A stretch of DNA of 59,750 nucleotides from Lacticaseibacillus thailandensis DSM 22698 = JCM 13996 (GCF_001312865.1 NZ_BBER01000008.1:1-59750), one strand, 5' to 3'. Positions 27,606-36,931 are shown, numbered from the stretch's first letter. Program-made: numbers and translations. The notes: generated from the sequence alone by a model not told the origin.

Positions 27606-27646
27606 AAAAACAAGCTCAGCAACGGGAAATCCCGGTGTTGAGCCTG
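27606..27646 (-). terminator. Terminator of nagB
   Basis: On the minus strand, GGCTCA...CGGGATTTCCCG...TGAGC forms a bulged stem followed by TTTTTG. It lies 100 bp beyond the corrected nagB stop at 27746. Confidence 0.6.
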
Positions 27647-27745
27647 TTGTGGGGTGAATGCTGCGTTAGTGGGGCTACTAGCGGGCTTGGCAACGAGCTG
27701 TGCGGACCAGAAAGCCCTGATGCTCGCGCTTCCTACCCGCGGGCT

Positions 27746-28452
27746 CTACTTGCTTAACCTCGCTGCTGCCTCTTCATCAATGAACAGAATCACGTTGTTA
27801 TGCTTCTGCAGTACGGAGGCTGGCACGTCCTCTGTCACTGGACCTCGACTGTGGCCTTAATGGCGTCCGCCTTGTCTTCACCGAAGGCCAGCAGGATGAT
27901 TTGCTTGCTCTTCATGATGGAACCAATGCCCATTGAAATGGCGTAACGTGGTACATCTTCTTCGTGTTCAAAGAAGCGGGCGTTAGCGTCAATCGTTGAC
28001 TGGGTCAACGCTACTTTGTGCGTGCCACCGTCAAACGGCGTCCCCGGTTCGTTGAAACCAATGTGGCCGTTGCGCCCAATTCCCAATAACTGAATGTCGA
28101 TTGGGTGTTCCTCAATGATGCGGTCATAGTCCTTGGCGGCCTGTTCAATGTCTGCCGCCTGGCCGTCCGGCACGAAGCTTTGCTTGAATGGCTTCTTACT
28201 GAACAGGTGCTGGTTCATGAAGTAGTGGTAACTCTGGTCGTTCTTGGGGTCCAAGCCCACGTATTCGTCCAGGTTAACGCTGGTCATGTGGGAGAAGTCC
28301 AGGTCACTACTCGTCATGTCGTCGTACAGGTCGACGGGGGAGCTACCCGTAGCCAGACCCAAAGTCTGAATGCCATGGTTCATCGCGTCCTTAATTACTT
28401 CAAATGCTGCCTTGCTTGCCGCTGCCTTACCATCAAATACACGTACGTCCAT
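27746..28452 (-). CDS. nagB: Glucosamine-6-phosphate deaminase, frameshifted as sequenced
   Basis: NagB converts glucosamine 6-phosphate to fructose 6-phosphate and ammonia, so amino sugars enter glycolysis. Motifs: [14 protein letters not shown] for phosphate binding, [10 protein letters not shown] and [16 protein letters not shown]. The frame is lost near 27843, where CC should be CCC on the plus strand (GGG on the coding strand); restored, the end reads [15 protein letters not shown] and stops at 27746, for 235 residues, exactly the family length. Start ATG at 28452 has AGGAGG nine bases upstream. A NagR/DasR-like operator overlaps its promoter. Confidence 0.9.
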
Positions 28453-28483
28453 GATGTTATCCTCCTCGGTTGTGCTCTCTCTT

Positions 28484-28525
28484 TTGGTCTATACCAATAA
28501 TAGTTCCATCGGGGGTAAAAGTCAA
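28484..28525 (-). promoter_or_regulatory. nagB promoter with NagR/DasR-type operator
   Basis: On the minus strand, TTGACT (28525-28520) and TATTAT (28502-28497) are 17 bp apart. Directly after the -10 box lies TTGGTATAGACCAA (28497-28484), which matches the TGGTxTAGACCA-type sites of GntR regulators such as NagR (YvoA) and DasR. Binding there would block transcription until an amino sugar phosphate appears. The regulator gene is not in the window. Confidence 0.7.
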
Positions 28526-28551
28526 CCCTTGGGGCATAGTGACCTGACAGT

Positions 28552-28591
28552 AAAAAGCCCTACCAACCATACAAGGTTGGTGGGGCTTTTT
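28552..28591. terminator. Bidirectional terminator after the helicase gene
   Basis: A strong stem (28552-28569 with 28574-28591) with A5 and T5 at its ends lies just after the helicase stop on the minus strand. Confidence 0.85.
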
Positions 28592-28601
28592 ACGGTTGGT
28601 G

Positions 28602-30989
28602 TTACTTATCGCTCGGTTCAGGGTGTGCCGCCCAGAATTGCGTCAGCGTTTGCGCGAGTTCACGCGTGCTGCGCGTGGTCGCCGTGACCTGCCAGTGGGC
28701 GGGTAGTAACTGCCGGTAACGCGGCTCGTTAAAGCGTGCGTCCAGCAACAGGATGACCCCGACATCGTGTGCACCCCGAATCACGCGACCCCCCGCCTGG
28801 AGGACGTTGTTCAGCCCGGGCAACTGGTAGGCGTAGGCAAAGCCCTGGCCGTTACGTTGTTGGTAGTAATTTTTGATCCGGTCAGTTTCGCTGGACAACC
28901 CCGGGAGGCCCACCGACACGATGGCAACGCCAATGAGCGCCTGCCCCCGCAGGTCGATACCCTCGGCAAAGCTACCCCCGAGGACAGCGAAGCAACAACA
29001 GGTGGCTGGCCGGGGGCAAAGGCGTCCAGGAACCCTTGGCGTTCCGCCGCGGACATCGCACTACGTTGGGTGACCACGTCGAGCTTCGGGTTGGCCCGCA
29101 CAAAGGCGTCGTGCACGGTTTGTAGGTAAGCGTAGGAGGGGCAAAAGACCAGGTAGTGACCGGCCCGCGCCGTCACTAAGACCGTCAGCGCCGCAATCAA
29201 CGCTGGTAAGCTCCTGGTGCGCTCCCGGTAGGTAGTCTGCACGTTGCTGGCAATGACCACCGCTTGGTTGGCCGGCGGGAAGGGTGAAGGCAACGTGTAG
29301 GCGAGGCTGTTCTCGACGCCCCCAAGCACATCTTGGTAGTAGTTCATGGGCGTCAGGGTGGCGGAAAATAGCACCGCCCCGTGGCCGAGGGCCAACCGCG
29401 CGTCGACGAACTCGCTGGGGTTGAGGCACATTTGCTTGACCGTGATGTCATCACCGGTACGGGCGACGCGGGTTTCGAAGGCGTCGTCGTACAGCTCCGC
29501 AATTTTGAGGTAGGTGTTGGCGGCAAAGAAAGCGTCGAGCCCGGCGTCCTGCACCTGGTCGACTGCCGGTGACTTTTCGGCTTCCAACCATTCGTGAAAC
29601 TGGGTGGCAAAGGCGTCCAGACTGTCGATCAACGGGTCGATGGGGTCCGCTTGGAAGTGTTCGTCCTGTTGGAGGTTCGCGTCGAGTACGTCAAACGTGT
29701 CCTCCACCCCGCGGATACTCTTGCGCAGGCGGGTGATGCGACCACCTTTGAGTCCCTTCAGTGCGGGGAGAATGTCCGCAAAGGCTTGGCGGGATACCGC
29801 CGCACTGTACATGTCGCGGGCGCGGTCCACCAGGTTGTGGGCTTCGTCCACCAGAAAGCAGTTTTCGGGGTCGGGATTAGCAAAAAAAGCGTTGCAAAAA
29901 CACCCGCGGGTCGAACAGGTAGTTATAGTCGCAGATAATGACGTCACAAAAGAGGCTCGCGTCGAGGGAAAACTCGAACGGGTCGACCGTGTGCTTTTGG
30001 GCGTATTCTTCGACCACGGCCCGGGTGATGCGGTCGTTGTGCGCCAACATGTCCAGAAGGGCTGGCTTCAACCGGTCGTAATAACCCAGCATGTACGGAT
30101 TTTGCGTTGGCTCGTCCGGTTCATCGTCAAACCGGATGGTGTCGCGGGCCGTGATGGTGATACTTTTGGCCACCAGGCCGGCATCCCCCATCAGGGTCAT
30201 CGCGTCCTCGGCGACGTGCCGGGTGGCGGCTTTGGCCGTCAGGTAGAACGCCCGGTTAATCAAGCCCGCCCCCATGGCCTTGACCGCGGGAAACAGGGTG
30301 GAAATGGTCTTGCCGGTACCAGTGGGCGCCTGCACGAACAGACGCTGGCCGGTGTAGATGGTTTTGTATACGGCCCCGGCAAAGTCGTGTTGGCCGGCAC
30401 GAAACTCAGGAAACGGAAACTTGAGAGCCGCGGCCGTCTCGTTACGGCGGTTAATGATGTCGCTGCGTAACTTGATCCAGCTGGCAAATTCCTTAATGAG
30501 GGCCGCATACTGGGTGGCGAGTTCTTCGGCGGTGTACTCGCGGCGATGGTGACTTTCGTCCTGATTTCGCGTGTTGACGTAGATGAGGTCGATGGTCAGC
30601 TCCGGTAGGTCCCGGTCCTGGCATAGATAGTGCCCGTACGTTGCTGCCTGGGCCCAGTACCGGTCAATGGTGTTGGCGGTCAGTTGGTCAAAATCGCGGG
30701 CCGACGTCTTGATTTCTTCCAGCACGACCGGTCCGTCCGGGAACGTAATGACCCCGTCGGCCCGGCCGTCGATGGTGTAGTCCGCCCCAGCAATGGTTTC
30801 GTCACGTTTAAGGTAGACCTCGGCTTCGTATTCATAGTCGGCGTTGTCGGCGTGTGCGTCCTGTATCCGCCGGTGAATGCGGCTACCCATCATGGCGGTA
30901 TTATTGCTGGCTTGCGTAACTGGGTTGAGGTCACCGCTGCGGACGGTAAATTCAACTAGTTCGCGGACGCCAATTCTGGTTGTGGGCAT
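28602..30989 (-). CDS. DinG/XPD-type helicase with N-terminal RecB/Cas4-like nuclease domain, frameshifted as sequenced
   Basis: The 795-residue product combines two domains. Residues 1-180 resemble a PD-(D/E)XK nuclease: GRADGVI and LEEIKTSA carry the D...ExK core. Then comes a superfamily 2 helicase: Walker A APTGTGKT, the DEAH-type motif FLVDEAHNL, VLFSATLTPM, and the C-terminal FAEGIDL and QAGGRVIR motifs. Two breaks: seven A at 29882-29888 should be six (plus strand), and one G is missing near 28993. The four cysteines that bind a 4Fe-4S cluster in XPD and DinG are absent between Walker A and DEAH. A role in DNA repair is likely; polarity and substrate are unknown. Confidence 0.82.
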
Positions 30990-31119
30990 TCACCACGCCT
31001 CCTTTACTATTACTAGGGCTATCGTATCCCAATTTTAAGGGGTTGATGGTAGCCGCGTGGTCAAGGGTACTTGCGTCATTCAGTATAGAGGTTTCAACAG
31101 TGCCTGACTACTAACAACC

Positions 31120-31148
31120 TTGCAGGGGGTGCGGGGGTTCGATATGAT
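31120..31148 (+). promoter_or_regulatory. Promoter of the basic-tail protein gene
   Basis: TTGCAG (31120-31125) and TATGAT (31143-31148) are 17 bp apart, about 58 bp before the ATG at 31206. Confidence 0.5.
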
Positions 31149-31205
31149 GAGTGCAGGTATGGGGGCACGGCGACGTGGCCCGCAATTAGAGGAGAGTCAA
31201 TTTAA

Positions 31206-31851
31206 ATGGAAATTAATGTACAGAAATACCTAGACGCCGTGACCAACACGGACTACGTCATCAGTGAACATACAGTTCAGCCAGTGGCAGTGGAACAAGA
31301 AGGGGTCGCCGCCGCGTTGGCGCCGTTGCTGGCAGATGCCCAGACTAATCTGGGTGCGGGCCGCATTATGCGCAGTGTGGTGACCATCGCCAGTGCCGAA
31401 CCGACGACCGTGGCGCTAGAGGCGGGGGTGGTGAACCTCCCGATGGCGGACGCAAAGAAAATTACCAACTTTTTGGGCAACGATGAAATTGTGCCGGTGC
31501 GGTTGTACCTGGTGGTCGCAAACAAGTTTTTGAACGCATCGGGTCTCCGCATCGACGAAGTGGCCACGGCCGATGAGTTCTTGGCCCATCCCGACCAGTA
31601 CGGTCAAGCAATCGTTGATTCCGTGACCGAGAAGCTGGCCCACATTGCGACTGAAGCTGCCAAGCCGCAGGAAGAGGTCAAGCCCAAGACTGCAGCGCAG
31701 GCCACGACCCGGCGGACGACGCGTACTGCCAAAAAAAGCCACCACAAAGAAGGCGTCAACCAAGCGCGCCACCGCGAAGAAGACCACGAGGAAGGCGACA
31801 ACCAAAACCACGACCCGCAAGCGTAGTACCACGAAGAAGAACACCAAGTAA
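31206..31851 (+). CDS. Protein with histone-H1-like Lys/Thr/Ala-rich tail, frameshifted as sequenced
   Basis: The first 150 residues are an ordinary, mildly acidic soluble domain that I do not recognise (MEINVQKYLDAVTNTDY at the start). The C-terminus is extremely basic and repetitive, but only after correcting a run of seven A at 31731-31737 to six: it then reads through KKATTKKASTKRATAKKTTR and on to a stop at 31851, for 214 residues. Uncorrected, the frame runs into a His/Glu-rich tail instead. Lysine/threonine/alanine repeats of this kind occur in H1-like nucleoid proteins and probably bind DNA or RNA. ATG at 31206 is preceded by AGGAGAG. Confidence 0.7.
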
Positions 31852-31877
31852 CGCGGGTTGCCTTAGGGGGAGAATTT

Positions 31878-32723
31878 ATGACCAACCAAATAATTTTGCT
31901 AATTATTACTGGTGTGGGTGCCGGTATTCTGGGGGCCATCATGGGCATCGGTGGGGGCATGATCATTACCCCCGTCCTGACTGTGTTGATGGGCTTACCC
32001 ATCCAATACGCAATTGCCGCTAGTATCGTGGCCGTTATCGCGACTAGTTCCGGCGCGACCATCGCGTACTTGCGCGATGACATGTTGAACCTGCGGGTGG
32101 CGATGTTTCTGGAAATCGGGACTACGGTGGGGGCGATCGTAGGGGCCATCCTGACGGGGATGATCCCGTCCAGTATCCTGTACTGGTTGTTTGGGGCTCT
32201 GCTCGTCTTTTCCACCTACAACATGATCCGCAAGCTGATTGGGAAAACGGACGCCGCACCGGCTGACCACCCGGACGAGTTAGCCACCAAGCTGAAGCTG
32301 AACGGAACGTACTTCGACAAGTCGACCCAGAAGCAAGTTGATTACACCGTCACCAACGTCCCTGGGGGGATGACGATGATGTTTGGCGCCGGCTTGGCGT
32401 CGGGGATGCTCGGTATCGGTAGTGGGGCGTTCAAAGTGATTGCGATGGACACCATCATGAAGATGCCCTTGAAGCCCAGCAGTGCGACCTCCAACTTGAT
32501 GATGGGGGTAACAGCGGCGGCTAGTGCCACGGTCTACTTCTTTAACGGCTCCTTGCACCCTGGTATTGCGGTACCACTGGCCTTAGGCATTTTGGGCGGC
32601 GCACTGATCGGTTCGCGCATTATGCCGCTGATGCCAACGCGTCTGTTGCGGATGATCTTTGTGCCCATTATTGGCTTCATGGGCATTCAGATGCTGCTGA
32701 AAGGATTCGGGGTGAACATCTAA
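31878..32723 (+). CDS. TauE/SafE-family sulfite or anion exporter
   Basis: A 281-residue integral membrane protein of the TauE/SafE family (formerly DUF81), with seven to eight helices and the typical glycine-rich repeats: AGILGAIMGIGGGMIITPVL near the N-terminus and ASGMLGIGSGAFKV in the second half. Known members move sulfite, sulfoacetate or similar organosulfur anions, but most are uncharacterised. Its stop overlaps the start of a DUF1634 protein (TAATG), a pairing seen in other Firmicutes. Confidence 0.88.
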   Translation: MTNQIILLIITGVGAGILGAIMGIGGGMIITPVLTVLMGLPIQYAIAASIVAVIATSSGATIAYLRDDMLNLRVAMFLEIGTTVGAIVGAILTGMIPSSILYWLFGALLVFSTYNMIRKLIGKTDAAPADHPDELATKLKLNGTYFDKSTQKQVDYTVTNVPGGMTMMFGAGLASGMLGIGSGAFKVIAMDTIMKMPLKPSSATSNLMMGVTAAASATVYFFNGSLHPGIAVPLALGILGGALIGSRIMPLMPTRLLRMIFVPIIGFMGIQMLLKGFGVNI

Positions 32724-33100
32724 TGCAAAATCGTGAACGGGACCATGTCCGCGAAGAAAGTAAGTATGTGGCCTTAATGATTGGGCGCATCATGCGCATT
32801 GGGGTGATGGCGGCGGTCGTGGTCCTCCTAATTGGGTTAGTTATGATGATGTTTCAGGGGGGCCAGTTAACGGCTGCGACCCAACCCCACCGCTTTGGGA
32901 CTATCTTTGTCGGGCTGATGCACGGACAAGCCGATGCGGTCATGATGGTGGGGCTATTCCTCCTCATCTTGACGCCGGTGCTGCGGGTAGTCGTGTCGAT
33001 CTACGCCTTCATGGTGGAGCACGACCAACTCTACGTGTGGATCACGACGGTGGTGCTCATCATTTTGGTGGTCGCGATGATCATCGGCTACTTTGGATAA
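32723..33100 (+). CDS. DUF1634 family membrane protein
   Basis: A 125-residue protein with three hydrophobic helices (about residues 28-48, 70-95, 100-122). Length, topology and its ATG within the stop codon of a TauE/SafE gene match DUF1634 (PF07843), whose members are usually beside TauE/SafE genes and may be accessory subunits. The role is unproven. Confidence 0.8.
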   Translation: MQNRERDHVREESKYVALMIGRIMRIGVMAAVVVLLIGLVMMMFQGGQLTAATQPHRFGTIFVGLMHGQADAVMMVGLFLLILTPVLRVVVSIYAFMVEHDQLYVWITTVVLIILVVAMIIGYFG

Positions 33101-33129
33101 AATAACCCGAAAATACGTTTGGGGCTGTA

Positions 33130-33167
33130 CTTACAAAAAAATAAGCTGCTAAGATAACTCTTGTAAG
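33130..33167 (+). promoter_or_regulatory. Nitroreductase promoter with inverted repeat
   Basis: CTTACAA (33130-33136) and TTGTAAG (33161-33167) form a perfect 7-bp inverted repeat with a 24-bp spacer. TTACAA inside the left arm can serve as -35, with GATAAC 16 bp later as -10. The repeat brackets the promoter and may bind a redox-responsive regulator of the HxlR or similar type. This is inference. Confidence 0.4.
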
Positions 33168-33185
33168 CAAAAACTAAAGGTGGTT

Positions 33186-33797
33186 ATGAAAAACATGGAA
33201 ACTAAATTGTTAGATTTGTTGAACCAGCGTCACTCCATTTACGCACTGGGCAAGAACGTTAAGCAGAGCGACGACGAAATCGTCGACCTGCTGGAGAACA
33301 CCATTCAAGCAACGCCGCATGCGTTCAATGCCGTGACGACGCGCGCCGTATTTTTGTTTGGCGATAAGCATGACCAGCTGTGGGACATTGTGGTTAAGCG
33401 TCTGAAGAGTGAGGTACCAACTGAGGCAGCTTACGAGAAGACGAAGGCCAAGATTGCCAGCTTCAAGGCGGCTTACGGAACGATTCTGTACTTTGTGGAC
33501 ACCGACCAGGTTGCACAGCTGGAAAAGGACTTCCCACTGTACGCAGACAACTTTAAGGATTGGGCAGAGCAGGCCGAAGGTGCCATCCAGACGAATGCTT
33601 GGGTCGCACTGGCTGAGAATGGTTTGGGTGCTAACTTGCAGCACTACAACCCAATTATCGACGACTTGGTTAAGGATGCCTTCAACATCCCGGCTAACTG
33701 GAAGCTCCGCGCCCAGATGGACTTTGGTTCGATTGAGGCCGGTGCTGACGCCAAGGACAAGATGAGCAAGGACGACCAGTTCAAGGTCCTCAAGTAA
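33186..33797 (+). CDS. Nitroreductase-family oxidoreductase
   Basis: A 203-residue FMN-dependent enzyme of the nitroreductase superfamily, nearest in appearance to the Frm2/Hbn1-like branch. Visible features: RHSIYALGKNVKQSDDEI near the N-terminus with the FMN-binding arginine, TPHAFNAVTTRAVFLFG, and WVALAENGLGANLQHYNP. It acts in the cytoplasm on quinones, nitro compounds or as a redox sensor; the substrate is not evident. ATG at 33186 is preferred because AAAGG lies five bases before. It is followed by a strong terminator. Confidence 0.88.
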   Translation: MKNMETKLLDLLNQRHSIYALGKNVKQSDDEIVDLLENTIQATPHAFNAVTTRAVFLFGDKHDQLWDIVVKRLKSEVPTEAAYEKTKAKIASFKAAYGTILYFVDTDQVAQLEKDFPLYADNFKDWAEQAEGAIQTNAWVALAENGLGANLQHYNPIIDDLVKDAFNIPANWKLRAQMDFGSIEAGADAKDKMSKDDQFKVLK

Positions 33798-33844
33798 TAC
33801 CGAATAACCCTATACACGTGCACCAACAATACAAATATTCAACC

Positions 33845-33875
33845 AAAGCCGCGATCACCATCGCGGCTTTTTTTT
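33845..33875 (+). terminator. Terminator of the nitroreductase gene
   Basis: AAAGCCGCGAT (33845-33855) pairs with ATCGCGGCTTT (33860-33870), followed by more T. Confidence 0.9.
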
Positions 33876-34004
33876 ATGCGGTCGCTGGCCCGGTGACTGG
33901 TTAGGGTCGGCGGCGTGACGGCTTGGTGGACCGCCGCATCGGATCCGTAGGTGTTGAGGGATTAGCGTTATACTAAAGTTAGTAAGTTATGAGGAGGTAC
34001 CAGT

Positions 34005-34619
34005 ATGGTGAATATGGTCATGGGTATGCGGCTATTTGGTTTGCGCCACCTGATGCGCGAAGCAGCGCGGGGAAGCAATAATAGTGGCGGTAGCGGAGCA
34101 ATTAACATCATCATCCTCATCGCCGTCATCTTTGCCCTCTGGTACTTGATCGTGCCCCGCCTGCGGGTACGGCGGCGTAATCAGCAGCAGCAACAACGGG
34201 TGACCGCCTTTTCCGATGCCGTCGAACAGCCCCGGCCTGAACGCAAAGCTACGGCGTTACCGCTTGGCGTGGGTAATCGCGATGAGTTTATGGCTTTGGC
34301 CCGGCAGGTGCAGGCGGCGATTGACCAGCGCGATACGACCGAGTTGACCCGCTACACGACTAAACAGGCGTGGACGCAACTGACGCGCGGTTGGACGCCT
34401 GATGCTGGACCGCAGGGTTACACCGAGCTGACCTTTGATGACTTGCAGCGGGTGGCCACGCCCAAAGATGAATTGCACATCCGGGCCACGATTACACGGG
34501 TGACCATGCGGGTCGGGGCCAGTGAACCGGATCCGGCGCAGACCACCACGCAACTGTGGGAATTGCAACGGTCTGAGCATGGCTGGGTCGTTAACAAAAT
34601 TACGCCCGTGAAAAAATAG
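34005..34619 (+). CDS. Membrane-anchored protein with a possible Tim44/NTF2-like domain
   Basis: A 204-residue protein: a short Gly/Ser-rich start, one strong hydrophobic helix at about residues 30-48, a basic Arg/Gln stretch (RVRRRNQQQQQR), and a soluble domain of about 130 residues. That domain, with AIDQRDTTELTRYTTKQ and a final ELQRSEHGWVVNKI, resembles the Tim44-like/NTF2 fold found in some bacterial membrane proteins; I am not certain. AGGAGG precedes the start region. Function unknown. Confidence 0.6.
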   Translation: MVNMVMGMRLFGLRHLMREAARGSNNSGGSGAINIIILIAVIFALWYLIVPRLRVRRRNQQQQQRVTAFSDAVEQPRPERKATALPLGVGNRDEFMALARQVQAAIDQRDTTELTRYTTKQAWTQLTRGWTPDAGPQGYTELTFDDLQRVATPKDELHIRATITRVTMRVGASEPDPAQTTTQLWELQRSEHGWVVNKITPVKK

Positions 34620-34706
34620 TTTTTTTTAATTACTGATAGTAGGTACTATAAGTAAGCAATTCTGTTAGTGCTTAATGATAAATGTGTTATTTTTAACTTT
34701 TGATAG

Positions 34707-34735
34707 TTGCAGATAGTAACAATAAACGGTACACT
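34707..34735 (+). promoter_or_regulatory. Probable promoter of the second T-box leader
   Basis: TTGCAG (34707-34712) and TACACT (34730-34735) are 17 bp apart in an A+T-rich region. An alternative -35, TTGATA, lies nearby. Both matches are moderate. Confidence 0.4.
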
Positions 34736-34764
34736 GACGTCAGTTTAAGATTCGTGTTTAGGCA

Positions 34765-35018
34765 ATGATGAGAAGAGTAGCTATTTTAACCGTTATTCAG
34801 AGAGGTCCGCTTTGGTGTAAAGGATCAACGGTTTGGTAGTGAAGATGGCCTCGGAGCTGAAACCAGCAATACTGGTTCGTGGGCAAGCGTTACTTTGCCG
34901 GGTATCTACCATTTGTGGGTGGTGGTACCGTTGAGGCGTGCTTCGGCACGTGAACGTAGGGTGGTAACGCGCGTGGGCGTCCCTTAATCCGGTAACGGAT
35001 TGTGGGGCGCCTCTTTTT
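34765..35018 (+). promoter_or_regulatory. T-box riboswitch, methionine-type, upstream of a peptide-binding protein gene
   Basis: Stem I opens with GAG and the loop E half AGTA (34770-34779). The partner side reads GTGAAG-ATG-GCCTC, placing the specifier codon AUG at 34845-34847, as in the metA leader. The T-box sequence AGGGTGGTAACGCGC is at 34958-34972. The terminator has an outer stem 34976-34983 with 35004-35011 and an inner stem 34986-34991 with 34996-35001, ending in T5 at 35014-35018. Low methionine should therefore switch on the downstream oppA-like gene. Confidence 0.85.
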
Positions 35019-35086
35019 GTCTCCCGGATAGTTGTGGCTATCCGGGTAAGGCTAAACATGATGAGATGAAGAAAGGGGGTGGTCGC

Positions 35087-35236
35087 ATGGCCCAGCAGTT
35101 GTGTTGTTCGGTGTGTAAACAGGAAGCAGATGCAGAACCTTGCTGTATGCGCATGGGCATAGGGCGGACTTTTTTTGAAGAAGAACGGTGCGGTCACCCT
35201 CTACGTGACCGCCAGTTAAAACTGGAGGCAATTTAA
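35087..35236 (+). CDS. Small cysteine-rich ORF between T-box and oppA, uncertain
   Basis: A 49-codon frame with a fair ribosome binding site (AAAGGGGG, nine bases before ATG). The product is cysteine-rich: QLCCSVCK, EPCCMRM and ERCGHP give six cysteines, arranged like a metal site. It is soluble. Its stop lies one base before the oppA start, so it could be a coupled leader gene. Caution: it contains a run of seven T, and in this window such runs are often one base too long; with six T the end would change to a stop near 35219. I recognise no family. Confidence 0.35.
   Translation: MAQQLCCSVCKQEADAEPCCMRMGIGRTFFEEERCGHPLRDRQLKLEAI
35190..35228 (+). other. Two hairpins at the oppA ribosome binding site
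   Basis: A perfect 8-bp hairpin (35190-35197 with 35205-35212) is followed by a 6-bp hairpin (35212-35217 with 35220-35225) that covers the first bases of the oppA Shine-Dalgarno GGAGG (35224-35228). They may tune oppA translation. Confidence 0.4.
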
Positions 35237-35237
35237 T

Positions 35238-36895
35238 ATGCATAAGCAATCATGGGCCCGATTAGTGGCCACTGGGACAGTAGTACTCGCGTCGGCATTG
35301 GTACTCGCTGCGTGCGGTGCAAGTAGCAGTACGAGTAGCAGTAAAAAGCAGGTGCTCAACCTGGCCGCGTCGGCACAACTAGATACCATCGATATTTCTA
35401 AGTCCACGGGTTATGGCCAGACGGGGAACGTCTACGAAAGCTTTTACCGGTTAGGTAAGAACGGGAAGCTACGGCCGGTCTTGCCAAGTCCGCTTCAGTT
35501 TCGGCGGACGGGCGTACTTACACGTTCAAGTTGCGCAAAGCCAAGTTTAGTAACGGTGATCCGATTACCGCGCAATCCTTTGTTTACTCATGGCGCCGGA
35601 CAATCAACCCGAAGACGACGTCCCCGTACTCATACTTATTCGCTGGGATCAAGAACGCCAACGACATCATCGCGGGGAAGAAGAGCCCCAACACGTTGGG
35701 CATTTCGGCTAAGGGGAAGGATACCGTGGTGGTGCAGCTGGACCAGCCCATCGCCTACTTTAAGGTCTTGATGGCCTACCCACTGTTTTCGCCGCAGGAC
35801 CAGAAGGTGGTCGCTAAGTACGGCAAGAAGTACGGTACCAAGGCCCAGTACTCGGCTTACACGGGCCCGTTCAAGATTTCCAAGTGGAACGGTACGAGCA
35901 ACAAGTGGACTTTCGTCAAGAACAAGGACTACTGGGACGCCAAGAAGGTTAAGCTGCAGAAGATCAACTACATGGTGGTTAGTGATGCCAGCACCAGCCT
36001 GGACCTTTACCAGACCGGCAAAATTGATCTGACACAGTTGGAGGCCACCCAGGTTAACAACTACGCACACAACAAGGAATACAAGATCTACCCGTACTCC
36101 TACGTCAGCTTTTTGGAATACAACCGGGCGGACAGCGATGCCAACAAGCAGAAGGTGTTGAACAACACCCACTTCCGGCAGGCAATTTCCGCGTTGGTCA
36201 ACCGCAAGCAACTGGCCAAGAAGGTCGTCGGTCAGGGTACGGTGATCCCAACCGGTTTGGTTTCCACCTCACTGGCTGCTAGTCCAAAGACGGGGAAGGA
36301 CTTCTCCAAGGACCAGGCCGTTGCCGGGACGCTGGACTACAATATCAAGCGGGCCAAGGCTGATTGGGCTGCTGCCCAGAAGGAAACCGGGGTCAAGAAC
36401 ATTTCCTTGACCATCTTGGCACCAAGTGACGATGGTGACGATAAGTCGTCACAGCAAGTGGTACAGTACCTGAAGGCACAGGCTGCTAAGTACTTGCCAG
36501 GACTGACGTTGAAGATTCAGAGCATGCCGTCACAGGCTACCCGCCAGAACGAGCAGCGGGGCAACTTTGACATCGCACTTGCTGGTTGGGGCGCCGACTT
36601 CAACGACCCAATTTCCTTCCTGCAGATTCTGCAGAAGGACGCTTCATACAACTACGGCAAGTACGATAGTGCTCAGTACGAAGCGCTGGTCAAGATGGCT
36701 TCCGTTACCGATGCCAACAACCCGGACAAGCGTTGGCAGGACATGATTGATGCCAGCCACGTAATTCTGAAGGATCAGGCCGTTACGCCGCTGTACCAGA
36801 GCGTATACTCCTTCCTGAAGAAGGACGATGTCCGTGGTATCATTCACAACACCGCCGGGACGCAATGGTCTTACAAGTACGCGTACATTAAGTAG
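35238..36895 (+). CDS. oppA: Oligopeptide ABC transporter substrate-binding lipoprotein (OppA family), frameshifted as sequenced
   Basis: This extracellular lipoprotein captures peptides for an ABC importer. A signal peptide ends in the lipobox LAAC (cysteine near residue 26), followed by a Ser-rich linker. SBP family 5 features: NVYESFYRLGKNGKL, RKAKFSNGDPITAQSFVYSW and WGADFNDPISFLQI. The frame is broken near 35477, where GG should be GGG; restored it reads GLAKSASVSADGRTYTF, giving 552 residues. No transporter genes are adjacent (oppBCDF lies 14 kb away), so it is an orphan binding protein. The methionine T-box suggests it supplies methionine from peptides. Confidence 0.85.
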
Positions 36896-36931
36896 TCAGT
36901 ACTTGGTCACACAGGTCATGCAATAGTTAAT

